From Lysinibacillus sp. BPa_S21 (lineage in GTDB: Bacteria > Bacillota > Bacilli > Bacillales_A > Planococcaceae), in assembly GCF_023337795.1 (NCBI RefSeq), contig NZ_JALIRS010000001.1, forward strand, positions 62,001-126,000: a stretch of DNA of 64,000 nucleotides, in the 5' to 3' direction. Positions within the stretch are counted from its first letter, which is position 1; every line of letters begins with the position of its first letter. The notes under the pieces are model-generated. The model was not told the DNA's origin, ran no database searches, and saw only the letters and a program-made list of their open reading frames with translations. Made by a program: the position numbers and the translations under genes. Positions 34,484 through 43,337 of this stretch are shown one piece after another.

Positions 34484-35686
34484 ATGGATATTATGAAAAA
34501 GGCTTTAGAAATGCACGAGTATTATAGCGGTAAATTAGAGGTGATTTCTAAAGTGCCTGTGCAAGATTCATATGATTTAAGTCTTGCATATTCACCAGGG
34601 GTAGCTGCACCTTGTGTAGAGATTGAAAGCAATCCCTCGCTTGTTTATGACTATACAATGAAAGGGAATATGGTAGCGGTTGTTTCAGATGGTACTGCGG
34701 TATTAGGGTTGGGTGATATTGGTCCGAAAGCGGCGTTACCTGTAATGGAGGGAAAGGCCATTTTATTAAAGCGCTTTGCCAATGTGGATGCTTTTCCTAT
34801 TTGTTTAGATACGAAGAATACGGATGAAATCGTCAGTATTGTGAAGGCGCTTGCTCCCACTTTTGGTGCTGTAAATTTAGAAGATATTTCAGCACCGAGA
34901 TGCTTTGAAATTGAAGATCGTCTGCGTCGAGAATGTGATATTCCTGTATTCCATGATGATCAGCATGGAACGGCAATTGTAGTAGGTGCAGGGATGATTA
35001 ATGCCAATCGTATTGTGAAGAAAAATGTGGCTACGATGAAGGTTGTCATTAATGGTGCAGGAGCGGCGGGAATTGCTATTTTGCGTATTCTTGTACAAAT
35101 GGGCTATAAAAATATTTATATGTGTGATACAAAAGGTCTCATTTATGAAGGTCGCGCTGATGGTATGAATCCGGTTAAAGAAACGGTAGCCCATTTAACA
35201 AATCCTGAAAAATTACATGGCACGTTGGAAGATGCCCTTAAAGGCGCTGATGTCTTTATCGGCGTATCGGTAGCCAATTTATTAACAGAAGCACATATTT
35301 CTTCAATGAATGAAGATCCGGTCGTGTTTGCACTAGCAAATCCAAATCCTGAAATTACGTATGAAAACGCCAAAGCATGGGGTGTACGTGTTATGGGGAC
35401 GGGACGCTCCGATTATCCAAACCAAATTAATAATGTGCTTGCTTTCCCTGGTATTTTCCGTGGTGCATTGGATGTTCGAGCAACAGATATTAATGAAGCA
35501 ATGAAAATTGCTGCGGTGGAAGCAATAGCCGCCCTTGTTAGTGACGAAGAATTAACGGAAGAATATATTGTCCCTAAATCATTAGATGAACGAGTTGTTG
35601 AAATTGTTTCACAAGCTGTAAGTGGTGCTGCTGTTGAGTCAGGGGTGTCGGAGTTATTCCAACAAAATACAGTGCTTTCAGTTTAG
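34484..35686 (+). CDS. Malic enzyme (oxaloacetate-decarboxylating)
   Basis: Converts malate to pyruvate and CO2 with NAD(P)+. The 400-residue protein is the short bacterial type like Bacillus YtsJ, with SYDLSLAYSPGVAAPC, the metal-binding GNMVAVVSDGTAVLGLGD, VFHDDQHGTAIV and the Rossmann GAGAAGIAILRIL. It lacks the C-terminal phosphotransacetylase domain of long forms. Ribosome site AAAAGGATGGGG. It has its own promoter and terminator, so is a single-gene unit. Cofactor preference is not certain from sequence. Confidence 0.93.
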   Translation: MDIMKKALEMHEYYSGKLEVISKVPVQDSYDLSLAYSPGVAAPCVEIESNPSLVYDYTMKGNMVAVVSDGTAVLGLGDIGPKAALPVMEGKAILLKRFANVDAFPICLDTKNTDEIVSIVKALAPTFGAVNLEDISAPRCFEIEDRLRRECDIPVFHDDQHGTAIVVGAGMINANRIVKKNVATMKVVINGAGAAGIAILRILVQMGYKNIYMCDTKGLIYEGRADGMNPVKETVAHLTNPEKLHGTLEDALKGADVFIGVSVANLLTEAHISSMNEDPVVFALANPNPEITYENAKAWGVRVMGTGRSDYPNQINNVLAFPGIFRGALDVRATDINEAMKIAAVEAIAALVSDEELTEEYIVPKSLDERVVEIVSQAVSGAAVESGVSELFQQNTVLSV

Positions 35687-35717
35687 CCTTTACAATAGTG
35701 AACCTTTTTAAAATAAA

Positions 35718-35761
35718 AATAAGGCACTTTTTGTTCAATTTTGAACAGGAAGTGCCTTATT
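35718..35761. terminator. Terminator after the malic enzyme gene
   Basis: AATAAGGCACTT (35718-35729) pairs with AAGTGCCTTATT (35750-35761), and inside it GTTCAA pairs with TTGAAC. Confidence 0.8.
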
Positions 35762-35811
35762 CCTGTCTCTATTTCTTATTTATTTTGTTTAGTAGCTTTA
35801 ATATACATAAA

Positions 35812-36049
35812 TCGCCGTGCATGGACTTAAATTAAGGGTTTCTTGATTTGAAATCATCAGGAGTACCACCTGCACAGTAATTTAAAGGAAAGTGTGACTA
35901 GAATAATAGTATGATACATTGCATTGTTTGGAGAAGCACCGCTCGACTCCTGCGGGAAAGCGAGGCAGACGGACCCCGCACGAAGCGAAATGTAGGAGGA
36001 GGCTCGGAGCTCGCCCGCGGAAAGCGAGCGGAATGCTTCGGAAAACAAC
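35812..36049 (+). repeat. Dispersed repeat, copy A (~240 bp)
   Basis: From TCGCC to GGAAAACAAC this block is matched almost base for base by 36224-36464. Both contain GCTCGACTCCTGCGGGAAAG, a GTAGGAGGAGGCTCGG segment and a hairpin GCTCGC...GCGAGC. It is much richer in GC than its surroundings. Related GC-rich blocks are common between genes in Bacillaceae; function unknown. Short frames across it are not credible genes. Confidence 0.8.
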
Positions 36050-36223
36050 GAAAGATGTAAATTGCAATTTTATTCAAACAAAAGCATACGAATTGGAGGA
36101 ATGGCATTACGTCCATTGTCTAAACAATATTCTGTTCTTAACTCTTCTAAATTGAATGAAAAAAATCAACAAGTTCATTGATCTGGCGAAGTATATTATC
36201 TTTTGGCTCAATAATATCGTAAT

Positions 36224-36464
36224 TCGCCATGTATGGACTAAAATTAAGGGTTTCTTGATTTGAAATCATCAGGGGGCACCACCTGCACAACTCTTTTAAA
36301 GGAAAGCGTGACTAAAATAATAGTATGATACATTGCGTTGTTTGGAGAAGCATCGCTCGACTCCTGCGGGAAAGCGAGACAGACGAGACCCCGCACGTAG
36401 CGAAGCGTAGGAGGAGGCTCGGCGCTCGCCCGCGGAAAGCGAGCGGAATGCTTCGGAAAACAAC
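36224..36464 (+). repeat. Dispersed repeat, copy B (~240 bp)
   Basis: Direct repeat of 35812-36049 in the same orientation, about 90% identical by eye, 174 bases downstream. The difference is a scatter of substitutions plus a few short insertions. Confidence 0.8.
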
Positions 36465-36495
36465 AGTAGAGTCACAGTGCCAAAAGAAAAAAGCA

Positions 36496-36524
36496 AGGTA
36501 TTCGATGATTTAATCTTGAATACC
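36496..36524. terminator. Terminator-like hairpin
   Basis: GGTATTC pairs with GAATACC across a 14-base loop. It sits between the repeat copies and the end of the minus-strand Yip1 gene. The T-run is poor, so its role is uncertain. Confidence 0.35.
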
Positions 36525-36584
36525 TCGCGAAGTGAGAAGATATGGACTTTTTCAGTGCCCTCCTCATATAGAGGGGAGATTTTT

Positions 36585-37238
36585 TTACATCATTCCGATA
36601 AAAATGCCGAAAATTAAAAACAGCACAATAATAAGAATAATTAGTAGAATACCTAAAATAATGCTTGGAATTAAGAGTGTTAAGAAGGCCATCCAATTCG
36701 GTATTTGATGTGCTTCTGCAATAATGCCTACTGTAATAACGACGGACCAAACTACAACCACAAGGGTTAATAAAATGGCTATCCAGAAAAACCAAGGGTA
36801 AGGTCCAGTGAAGTCAGGGTTCATTAAAGACTCAGGTGATGTAAATAACCAAATTAAATAAAAAGGAATAAGTACTATAAATGGAATAGCCGTTAAACTT
36901 AGCCCTTTGAATAAGTCTGAGTACGTACCTGTTCCTTTAAAAAGCTTACCGAACAGCCAAGCGATTAGTGCAGAAAAAGCTGTAGCAATTATCGCTGTAA
37001 TCGGTGCTGCAATAACACAAAAAATGAGGATAAACCAAGGAGACCAGTCTATCATAAATTTGCTATCAATAAGGTCTGAAAGTGTAACACCAAGATAACC
37101 AATTGACATGAGAAGAATCGCAAAACCTATTGATTTTTCTTCTATCATGTAACGGGTTGTTTGCTTTGGATGCAACCAAATAGATAAAAATGGATTAACC
37201 TTTGGCCTTTTTTGTGATGGTTCATTAAAGTTATCCAT
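36585..37238 (-). CDS. Yip1-family membrane protein
   Basis: A 217-residue protein. A proline-rich cytoplasmic N-terminus with NPFLSIWLHPKQTTRYMIEE, typical of bacterial Yip1 domains, is followed by five membrane helices. Bacterial members have no settled role. The start ATG follows TTGGAGGTAATTCG. It is a single-gene unit, separated from purC by a bidirectional terminator. Confidence 0.8.
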   Translation of the reverse strand: MDNFNEPSQKRPKVNPFLSIWLHPKQTTRYMIEEKSIGFAILLMSIGYLGVTLSDLIDSKFMIDWSPWFILIFCVIAAPITAIIATAFSALIAWLFGKLFKGTGTYSDLFKGLSLTAIPFIVLIPFYLIWLFTSPESLMNPDFTGPYPWFFWIAILLTLVVVVWSVVITVGIIAEAHQIPNWMAFLTLLIPSIILGILLIILIIVLFLIFGIFIGMM

Positions 37239-37335
37239 CGAATTACCTCCAAAATAATAGTTTAAATGCCTTACGCGTATAATTAGTATACGAATGATCC
37301 AATGAAAAGTTTCGAAAGAAATATCATCTTATTAA

Positions 37336-37366
37336 AAAAAGAGCCGCAAAGGTAGCGACTCTTTTT
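37336..37366. terminator. Terminator after purC
   Basis: AAAAAGAG and CGC of 37336-37347 pair with GCG and CTCTTTTT of 37355-37366. Works for the minus-strand purC transcript. Confidence 0.75.
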
Positions 37367-37413
37367 GATTACTCGTATCTAGTCAGACGTGGCATTTTAA
37401 TAGAATGGATTTT

Positions 37414-38100
37414 TTATTCAGCTAACATAATTTTTTCAAGTTCTAATGGTTCTATGTATTGTTCGCCCTTGTAAGCACGCATATTACCACCTGAAATTTC
37501 ATCAATTAATAAAATTTCATTTGTGTTAGCATCGCGACCAAACTCTAATTTAATATCATATAGTGTTAACCCTTTTTTGGCAAGCTCTGCAGCAACAAAT
37601 TTAGCGATTTCAATTGTACGTTGTTTTAAAATTGCATATTCTTCGTGTGTTAATAGGTCTAACATGGCTAAAGCATCTTCAGAAATAGGAGGATCTAGTC
37701 GATCATCATCTTTGATGGTAACTTCTACGAAAGAATCTAAGTCTTGTCCCTCTTTCACGTAAGCACCATAGCGTCGTAAGAAAGATCCTACTGCTTTGAA
37801 GCGGCAAATGACCTCTAAACCTTTACCGAAAACAGTTGCAGGTTTTACCGTCATTGTTGCGTCGTTGAAATTTGCATCAACGTAGTGAGTAGGAACACCT
37901 TGTTCGTTTAGTTTTGAGTAGAAATAAGAAGTTAAGCGAAGACCAGCTAAACCAGCACCGTCGATAGTTAATCCTACCGTATTAGCACCTGGGTCGAATA
38001 CGCCGTTTTCACCAGTTACATCATCTTTAAATTTTAATAAGTAATGACCATCTTCTAACTTGAACACATTTTTCGTTTTACCTGTATACAATAATTCCAC
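37414..38100 (-). CDS. purC: Phosphoribosylaminoimidazole-succinocarboxamide synthase
   Basis: Joins aspartate to CAIR with ATP in purine synthesis (SAICAR synthetase). The 228-residue protein has ELLYTGKTKNVFKLEDGH, RRYGAYVKEG, and the GRDANTNEILLIDEISG substrate-binding region. Start is GTG after GGAGGG. Unlike in Bacillus subtilis, where purC lies inside a long pur operon, it stands alone here. It could be the only copy or a second one. An inverted repeat over its promoter could be a PurR site. Confidence 0.92.
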   Translation of the reverse strand: MELLYTGKTKNVFKLEDGHYLLKFKDDVTGENGVFDPGANTVGLTIDGAGLAGLRLTSYFYSKLNEQGVPTHYVDANFNDATMTVKPATVFGKGLEVICRFKAVGSFLRRYGAYVKEGQDLDSFVEVTIKDDDRLDPPISEDALAMLDLLTHEEYAILKQRTIEIAKFVAAELAKKGLTLYDIKLEFGRDANTNEILLIDEISGGNMRAYKGEQYIEPLELEKIMLAE

Positions 38101-38133
38101 AAAAAACCCTCCAATATTTCGTAGTACTCTATT

Positions 38134-38177
38134 ATTATAACACGAATGATTTTAATATTTAATAGTAAAATCGTTCG
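38134..38177 (-). promoter_or_regulatory. purC promoter with operator-like inverted repeat
   Basis: On the minus strand TATAAT (38139-38134) is a good -10 box. Overlapping its -35 region, CGAATGATTTTA (38143-38154) and TAAAATCGTTCG (38166-38177) form an inverted repeat with one mismatch. The CGAAC/GTTCG ends recall PurR boxes of Bacillus, but the spacing has not been checked. Confidence 0.45.
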
Positions 38178-38228
38178 TTTTAATTTAATCTAAATGTCTG
38201 TTTAAACTTGTTTTTTATTAAAAAAGAA

Positions 38229-38254
38229 GATGATAACGAATATTCGCTATCATC
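38229..38254 (-). terminator. Terminator after glutamate dehydrogenase
   Basis: GATGATAACGAA pairs with TTCGCTATCATC (one mismatch) around TA. On the minus strand TCTTCTTTTTT follows. Confidence 0.75.
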
Positions 38255-38273
38255 TAATGGTGAGTTAAAGTTA

Positions 38274-39647
38274 TTAATATACGCCTTCAGCTAGCATACC
38301 ATCAGCAACTTTAATGAAGCCTGCAATGTTTGCGCCAACTACAAGGTTCCCAGGGAAACCATATTTTTCTGCAGCCGCTTTACTATCTGCATAAATGTTT
38401 TTCATAATTTCATGTAATTTAGCATCTACTTTTTCAAATGACCAGAAAACGCGACTTGAATCTTGCGCCATTTCAAGTGCGGATACAGCTACACCACCAG
38501 CATTGGCAGCTTTAGCAGGACCAAACAATACGCCTGCATTTAAGAATTCGTTAATGGCTTCAAGATCTGATGGCATGTTTGCACCTTCACCAATAGCTTT
38601 CACACCGTTAGAGATTAAAGTACGAGCTGAATCGCCATTAATTTCATTTTGAGTTGCACATGGAAGTGCGATGTCACAAGGAATAGTCCAGATACCAGTG
38701 CAGCCTTCTGTAAATGTAGCATTTGGACGATAGTTAACGTAAGTAGAGATACGATCGCCTTTTACTTCTTTAATTTCTTTAATTGCATCAAGATCTAAAC
38801 CGTCTGGATCGTAAACATAGCCTGAAGAGTCAGAGCAAGCAACAACTTTTGCACCATAAGCTTGTGCTTTTTCAATAGCATATGTTGAAACGTTACCAGA
38901 ACCAGAAACTACAACTGTTTTACCTTCGAATGAATCATTGGCGTCTTTAAGCATTTCTTTTACAAAATAGACAGTACCATAACCAGTTGCCTCTTTACGG
39001 GCTAAAGAACCACCGTAGCCAGGAGTTTTACCAGTTAATACACCAGATTCGTTTGCTTTTGTTAAACGCTTGTATTGGCCCCATAAATAGCCTACTTCGC
39101 GAGCGCCAACACCGATATCACCTGCTGGAACATCGACATCTGGCCCGATATGGCTGTATAATTCAGTCATGAATGCTTGACAGAAGCGCATGATTTCCGA
39201 ATCTGATTTACCTTTAGGATCGAAGTTTGATCCACCTTTACCACCACCGATTGGTTGGCCTGTTAAAGCATTTTTAAAGATTTGTTCAAAGCCTAAGAAT
39301 TTGATAATTGATTCATTTACAGAAGGATGGAAGCGAAGACCGCCTTTGTATGGCCCCATTACGTTACTGTATTGCACACGATAACCACGGTTAACTTGAA
39401 CTTGATTGTTATCATCTTGCCAAGCTACACGGAAGGAGATGATACGATCTGGTTCAACGATACGAGATAAGATATTGGCTTTAATATATTCAGGGTGTTG
39501 TGCAAATACAGGCACTAATGAAATGAAAATTTCTTCAGCTGCTTGTAAGAACTCCGCTTGATAACTATTTTGTTGTTTTAGTTGCTCAAATACGCCATCA
39601 ACGTATTCTTTTGCTAATTGTTCGTTGCTTAGAGTTGTAGTTGTCAT
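38274..39647 (-). CDS. gdhA: Glutamate dehydrogenase, hexameric (NADP-type)
   Basis: Interconverts glutamate with 2-oxoglutarate and ammonia. The 457-residue protein has the glutamate-binding PYKGGLRFHPSVN, the catalytic lysine region PIGGGKGGSNFDPKGKSD, and Rossmann GSGNVSTYAIEKA. Length and sequence fit the GdhA (NADP-specific) branch rather than the catabolic RocG/GudB type of about 425 residues. ATG 39647 has GGAGG nine bases before; in-frame sequence upstream lacks a ribosome site. It is a single-gene unit with its own terminator. Confidence 0.92.
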   Translation of the reverse strand: MTTTTLSNEQLAKEYVDGVFEQLKQQNSYQAEFLQAAEEIFISLVPVFAQHPEYIKANILSRIVEPDRIISFRVAWQDDNNQVQVNRGYRVQYSNVMGPYKGGLRFHPSVNESIIKFLGFEQIFKNALTGQPIGGGKGGSNFDPKGKSDSEIMRFCQAFMTELYSHIGPDVDVPAGDIGVGAREVGYLWGQYKRLTKANESGVLTGKTPGYGGSLARKEATGYGTVYFVKEMLKDANDSFEGKTVVVSGSGNVSTYAIEKAQAYGAKVVACSDSSGYVYDPDGLDLDAIKEIKEVKGDRISTYVNYRPNATFTEGCTGIWTIPCDIALPCATQNEINGDSARTLISNGVKAIGEGANMPSDLEAINEFLNAGVLFGPAKAANAGGVAVSALEMAQDSSRVFWSFEKVDAKLHEIMKNIYADSKAAAEKYGFPGNLVVGANIAGFIKVADGMLAEGVY

Positions 39648-39834
39648 AGTAAAAAACCTCCAGTTATTTGATATTTGTATCGTATATGTATTTTTCGCAC
39701 TATTCAATAAAATACTTTTTAAAACAGTCTTAAGTTTGTGAAAAATTGAACAAATGGGGGTAGAGAATTATTATTTTAAAATAATAATGGAATAAGTGAT
39801 TTATCTAATTATGAGAAAGGAATGATGCTTTATT

Positions 39835-40308
39835 GTGAAGGTTTTAATTGATGCTGATGCCTGTCCAGTCGTGGATTTGGCGCTTTCTATATCATCTGAG
39901 TTTGAGATTGAAACAATCTTGTTTTGCGATACATCCCATCGTATTGAACGTGATAATGTAATAACAATTATTGTGCCAAAGGGTCCAGATTCAGTTGATT
40001 TTACGCTAGTGAATGCGCTTTCAAAGCATGATATTGTCATTACGCAGGATTACGGTTTAGCTGCTATGGTTTTGGCGAGGGGAGGTTATCCAATCGATCA
40101 AAATGGGCGAGAAATGTCCAATGAAAATATCGAACGTTTGCTCGAAATGCGCCATGTAGGACAAAAAATCAGACGTGCTGGGGGGCGTACGAGAGGACCT
40201 AAAAAACGAACTCAAGAAAACAATATTTCGTTTGAAATGAAATTTCGACAAATTTGTGAACGAGCAATTTTAGCACAAAAAATGGAGGGATCCCAAGATG
40301 GAAAATGA
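39835..40308 (+). CDS. DUF188 family protein (YaiI/YqxD)
   Basis: A 157-residue protein of the YaiI/YqxD family with a PIN-like fold; the role is unknown, though acidic residues in VLIDADACPV and ITQDYGLAA suggest a nuclease-like site. The GGRTRGPKKRT tail is also typical. It starts at GTG. It overlaps the next gene, D-serine dehydratase, by 11 bases, which indicates cotranscription. Confidence 0.9.
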   Translation: MKVLIDADACPVVDLALSISSEFEIETILFCDTSHRIERDNVITIIVPKGPDSVDFTLVNALSKHDIVITQDYGLAAMVLARGGYPIDQNGREMSNENIERLLEMRHVGQKIRRAGGRTRGPKKRTQENNISFEMKFRQICERAILAQKMEGSQDGK

Positions 40309-41638
40309 ACCTAAACACGAACTATTTAACCAATATCCAAGACTAGAAGAGCTAGCAAATCATGAAACCGTACTCTGGGAAAATACAAAGCGAGAAAAAA
40401 AGGTGCAAACAAATCATTTTTCAATGGGGGAAGTGAAAGAGGCAGAAGAAACACTTAAACGCTTTTCTGCTTATTTAAAAATAGCATTTCCAGAGCTGTT
40501 GGAAAGCAAAGGACTTATTGAATCATCGATACAAGATATACCTTTCATGAAGAAGGCTCTTGAAAAGGAATTTGATGTGTTATTACCAGGTCAATTTATC
40601 TTAAAATGCGATCATGCCTTGCCAATTTCCGGCTCTATTAAAGCCCGGGGTGGTATTTTTGAAGTATTAAGGCATGCAGAGCGGCTTGCAATCGCTAAAG
40701 GCAAACTAACAAAAGAGGATAACTATGCGGTGTTGGCAACAGAGGAGTTTCAATCGTTCTTCCAGCAATACACAATTGCCGTTGGTTCTACAGGTAATTT
40801 AGGATTGAGTATCGGCATTATGGGCAAAAAACTCGGCTTTAATGTCGTTGTACATATGTCGAGTGATGCAAAAGAGTGGAAAAAAACCTTGCTGCGTGAA
40901 AAAGGTGCGACAGTTATTGAATATGATGCTGATTATAGTGTTGCCGTAGAACAAGGTCGTCGAGAGGCTGAACAAGATCCTATGTGTCATTTTATTGATG
41001 ATGAAAATTCGAAGGACCTATTTGCTGGCTATGCAGTGGCGGCGAAGCGTTTAAAAGCACAGTTTGAAAAGACGAATATTACTGTGGATAAAGCCCATCC
41101 ATTGTTCGTGTATTTACCATGTGGTGTAGGTGGAGGACCGGGGGGAGTTGCGTACGGGATACGTGAAATTTTTGGAGAGCATGCCCATATCTTCTTCGCT
41201 GAGCCCGTAGCATCCCCTTGTATGACAATGGGCTTAATGACAGGTTTACATGATGAAATTAGTGTAGAAGATATCGGTCTTAATAATAAAACCGAAGCAG
41301 ATGGCCTTGCTGTTGGTCGTGCGTCAAAATTTGTTGGTAAAGTGATGGAAACTTATGTGAGCGGATGTTACACAGTAAAAGATGAGGAATTATTTAAATC
41401 ACTAGCATTAGCTATGGAGGTAGAAGGATTATTTTTAGAGCCATCTGCCCATGCAGGGATGTTCGGACCCATTCAGTTAATGAAAAATGGACAAAGTTAT
41501 TTAGAAAAACATGATTTAGTTGATAAGATGGAGCAAGCTACTCATCTTATATGGGCAACAGGCGGAAGTATGGTGCCGGTCGAAATGCGTGAGGAATACA
41601 TGGCAAAGGCAATGCAAGTAGCAAAAATTAATCAATGA
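40298..41638 (+). CDS. dsdA: D-serine dehydratase
   Basis: PLP enzyme that converts D-serine into pyruvate and ammonia. The 446-residue protein is of the DsdA type (fold type II). The PLP lysine is in LPISGSIKARGGIFEVL, followed by VGSTGNLGLSIG (phosphate loop) and LPCGVGGGPGGVAYG. ATG 40298 lies inside the DUF188 gene after GGAGGGATC. It protects against D-serine or uses it as a nutrient. A hairpin terminator follows. Confidence 0.93.
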   Translation: MENEPKHELFNQYPRLEELANHETVLWENTKREKKVQTNHFSMGEVKEAEETLKRFSAYLKIAFPELLESKGLIESSIQDIPFMKKALEKEFDVLLPGQFILKCDHALPISGSIKARGGIFEVLRHAERLAIAKGKLTKEDNYAVLATEEFQSFFQQYTIAVGSTGNLGLSIGIMGKKLGFNVVVHMSSDAKEWKKTLLREKGATVIEYDADYSVAVEQGRREAEQDPMCHFIDDENSKDLFAGYAVAAKRLKAQFEKTNITVDKAHPLFVYLPCGVGGGPGGVAYGIREIFGEHAHIFFAEPVASPCMTMGLMTGLHDEISVEDIGLNNKTEADGLAVGRASKFVGKVMETYVSGCYTVKDEELFKSLALAMEVEGLFLEPSAHAGMFGPIQLMKNGQSYLEKHDLVDKMEQATHLIWATGGSMVPVEMREEYMAKAMQVAKINQ

Positions 41639-41653
41639 GGTAGTCAATGAGAA

Positions 41654-41690
41654 AACGCAAGAATGCTATCAAAATCCACATTCTTGCGTT
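41654..41690 (+). terminator. Terminator after dsdA
   Basis: AACGCAAGAATG (41654-41665) pairs exactly with CATTCTTGCGTT (41679-41690). The T-tail is weak (CATTACTGTT). Confidence 0.7.
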
Positions 41691-41779
41691 CATTACTGTT
41701 AAAATTGGATCACGAGTTTATTCAAAACTTCACATCGTGTTTTATTTCAATTATTCAATGTGTTTTTGCACATTTAGAG

Positions 41780-41971
41780 TTATTTATATAAATAGTCCAA
41801 CGCTTGATAATCTTGCTGATAGCGTCCACCGTCCGCTACTTCAGCGTGATATAGAGCTTTTAAAGCATAATTTTTTTGCAAATCCATTTCGGCCATTAAC
41901 TCTTTTAGGCGATCATGTAATTCACGGTTTTCTTTCACAAGTTGCTGCATTTGCGGTTTAAAATATTTCAT
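41780..41971 (-). CDS. Small charged coiled-coil protein of unknown function
   Basis: A 63-residue protein, MKYFKPQMQQLVKENRELHD onward, largely one charged helix likely to form a coiled coil, ending with an aromatic YQALDYLYK tail. GAGGAGTT precedes ATG at good spacing, which supports it as a real gene. No family recognised. It is alone on its strand. Confidence 0.65.
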   Translation of the reverse strand: MKYFKPQMQQLVKENRELHDRLKELMAEMDLQKNYALKALYHAEVADGGRYQQDYQALDYLYK

Positions 41972-42228
41972 CTTGTCTAACTCCTCGATTTATAACGTGC
42001 TTATTAGTATAACACTTTTGAGCTTTTAAAATCATAATTTTACTATAAAAGATTATTCAGTCGTTAGGCTGTAAAAATTTTTGTGATTAGTTACCACATT
42101 GTATGGATCTTTTGCGGAACAAAAATCAATCAGGACTCATTGACTATGCTTCGGGGTGAGGAAGAGGAGGGAGAAAGAGATGGCCCACTTGATGTCCAAT
42201 GATTGGGATGATTGAAGAGGGGTAAAAT

Positions 42229-42269
42229 CAAAAATAGAAAGTGAACAAGAAGTTCACTTTCTATTTTTG
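42229..42269. terminator. Strong bidirectional terminator
   Basis: An exact 18-base stem (CAAAAATAGAAAGTGAAC with its complement) around AAGAA. It ends the minus-strand secreted-protein gene at 42272. Confidence 0.88.
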
Positions 42270-42271
42270 AT

Positions 42272-42994
42272 TTATTTTGTTGTTGGGTGTTTAAAATCAT
42301 ATGCTTTCCAATTAGATTTTGAATTTTCTTTTATTAAATACAGGTCGTCGTAAAATCCATTGTGGGAAGATAACATACTTTTGAAAGGTTTGCGGTATTG
42401 AGAGATAAGTAGATATTCTTTACCATCCTTTGTGCTATAAGTTACAGTAGGTTTTTTTACGTACTGATTTTCTGCCCAGGAATCCATAAAGATTGTGTTT
42501 GGATTTAATCTTATATCATCAGTGCCTTTAAATATATATTTGTTATCTTGCGTAAGCATCATATCTTCTTTAATGTATTTATCAATATATTTAGGTGTGA
42601 ATCCTGGAGATAAAATTTCATATATTTCTGCCTTTGTATAGTAGAAGGCTTCTCCAAGTCTTATCTTATCTTGCATTTTCATTAGACCATCAACTATTTT
42701 CTTAGCTTCAGACAGTTTAAAAATGTTTTTTTCTAATTTCTTAATATGGGAATCGCGGTTTAGAGGAAAATGCTTTATTAGCTCCTTGTTATTAAACATA
42801 TCATTAACGCTAAACATTTTATTTAAGAACGTATCTAAGCGTTGGTCGCTCCCTGAAGTTGTATCTTCTTTAGTGAGATTTTCGGGGTCAAGGTTTAGTA
42901 TAGTTGCTGCTTTTGTTTCTTGTGGTTTGACACCGCTAAAAATGACTGATAAAACTATGGTAATCATAAAAAAATACAAAAAATTTCTTTTCAA
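42272..42994 (-). CDS. Secreted protein of unknown function
   Basis: A 240-residue precursor with a signal peptide (KRNFLYFFMITIVLSVIFSG, cleavage probably near residue 29, KAA). The mature part is hydrophilic, Lys-rich and AT-rich in codon use compared with neighbours, without recognised motifs or cysteines. The ribosome site is GGAGGGGGATTTTTTT. It may be a recent acquisition. Nothing around it suggests a job. Confidence 0.65.
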   Translation of the reverse strand: MKRNFLYFFMITIVLSVIFSGVKPQETKAATILNLDPENLTKEDTTSGSDQRLDTFLNKMFSVNDMFNNKELIKHFPLNRDSHIKKLEKNIFKLSEAKKIVDGLMKMQDKIRLGEAFYYTKAEIYEILSPGFTPKYIDKYIKEDMMLTQDNKYIFKGTDDIRLNPNTIFMDSWAENQYVKKPTVTYSTKDGKEYLLISQYRKPFKSMLSSHNGFYDDLYLIKENSKSNWKAYDFKHPTTK

Positions 42995-43238
42995 AAAAAT
43001 CCCCCTCCATTTCAGGCAATTATATCATTGCAATCCCAACAAAATCAATTTTTTACAGATTAATACTCCTGTTTTGCAGATTAAGATATTTCTTTTGTAC
43101 GTCTAAGGGTATTGGATATCTATAGAGTTTCTTAATGTGGGAAAATATAAGTGAGTTTATATATACGCTGGATGATAAATCGAGGACTTAAGTGCAGCCA
43201 CACACTCAATTTGAGATTAAATAGGGGCAATAAATAAA

Positions 43239-43274
43239 CAAACCTCCAAATCCATATATAGATTTGGAGGTTTG
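43239..43274. terminator. Terminator after the aminotransferase gene
   Basis: CAAACCTCCAAATC (43239-43252) pairs exactly with GATTTGGAGGTTTG (43261-43274). On the minus strand TTTATTTATTG follows. Confidence 0.82.
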
Positions 43275-43337
43275 AAGTTCTATCCCGCATAATCTAGCGG
43301 CAAGTGCCGGTGAAGAGGGAATGAAGAAGCCCGCTAA

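Noticed and set aside
35857-36513. Several overlapping frames on both strands across the two GC-rich repeats.
   Set aside because: They follow the composition of the repeats, lack ribosome sites, and appear in several frames at once.
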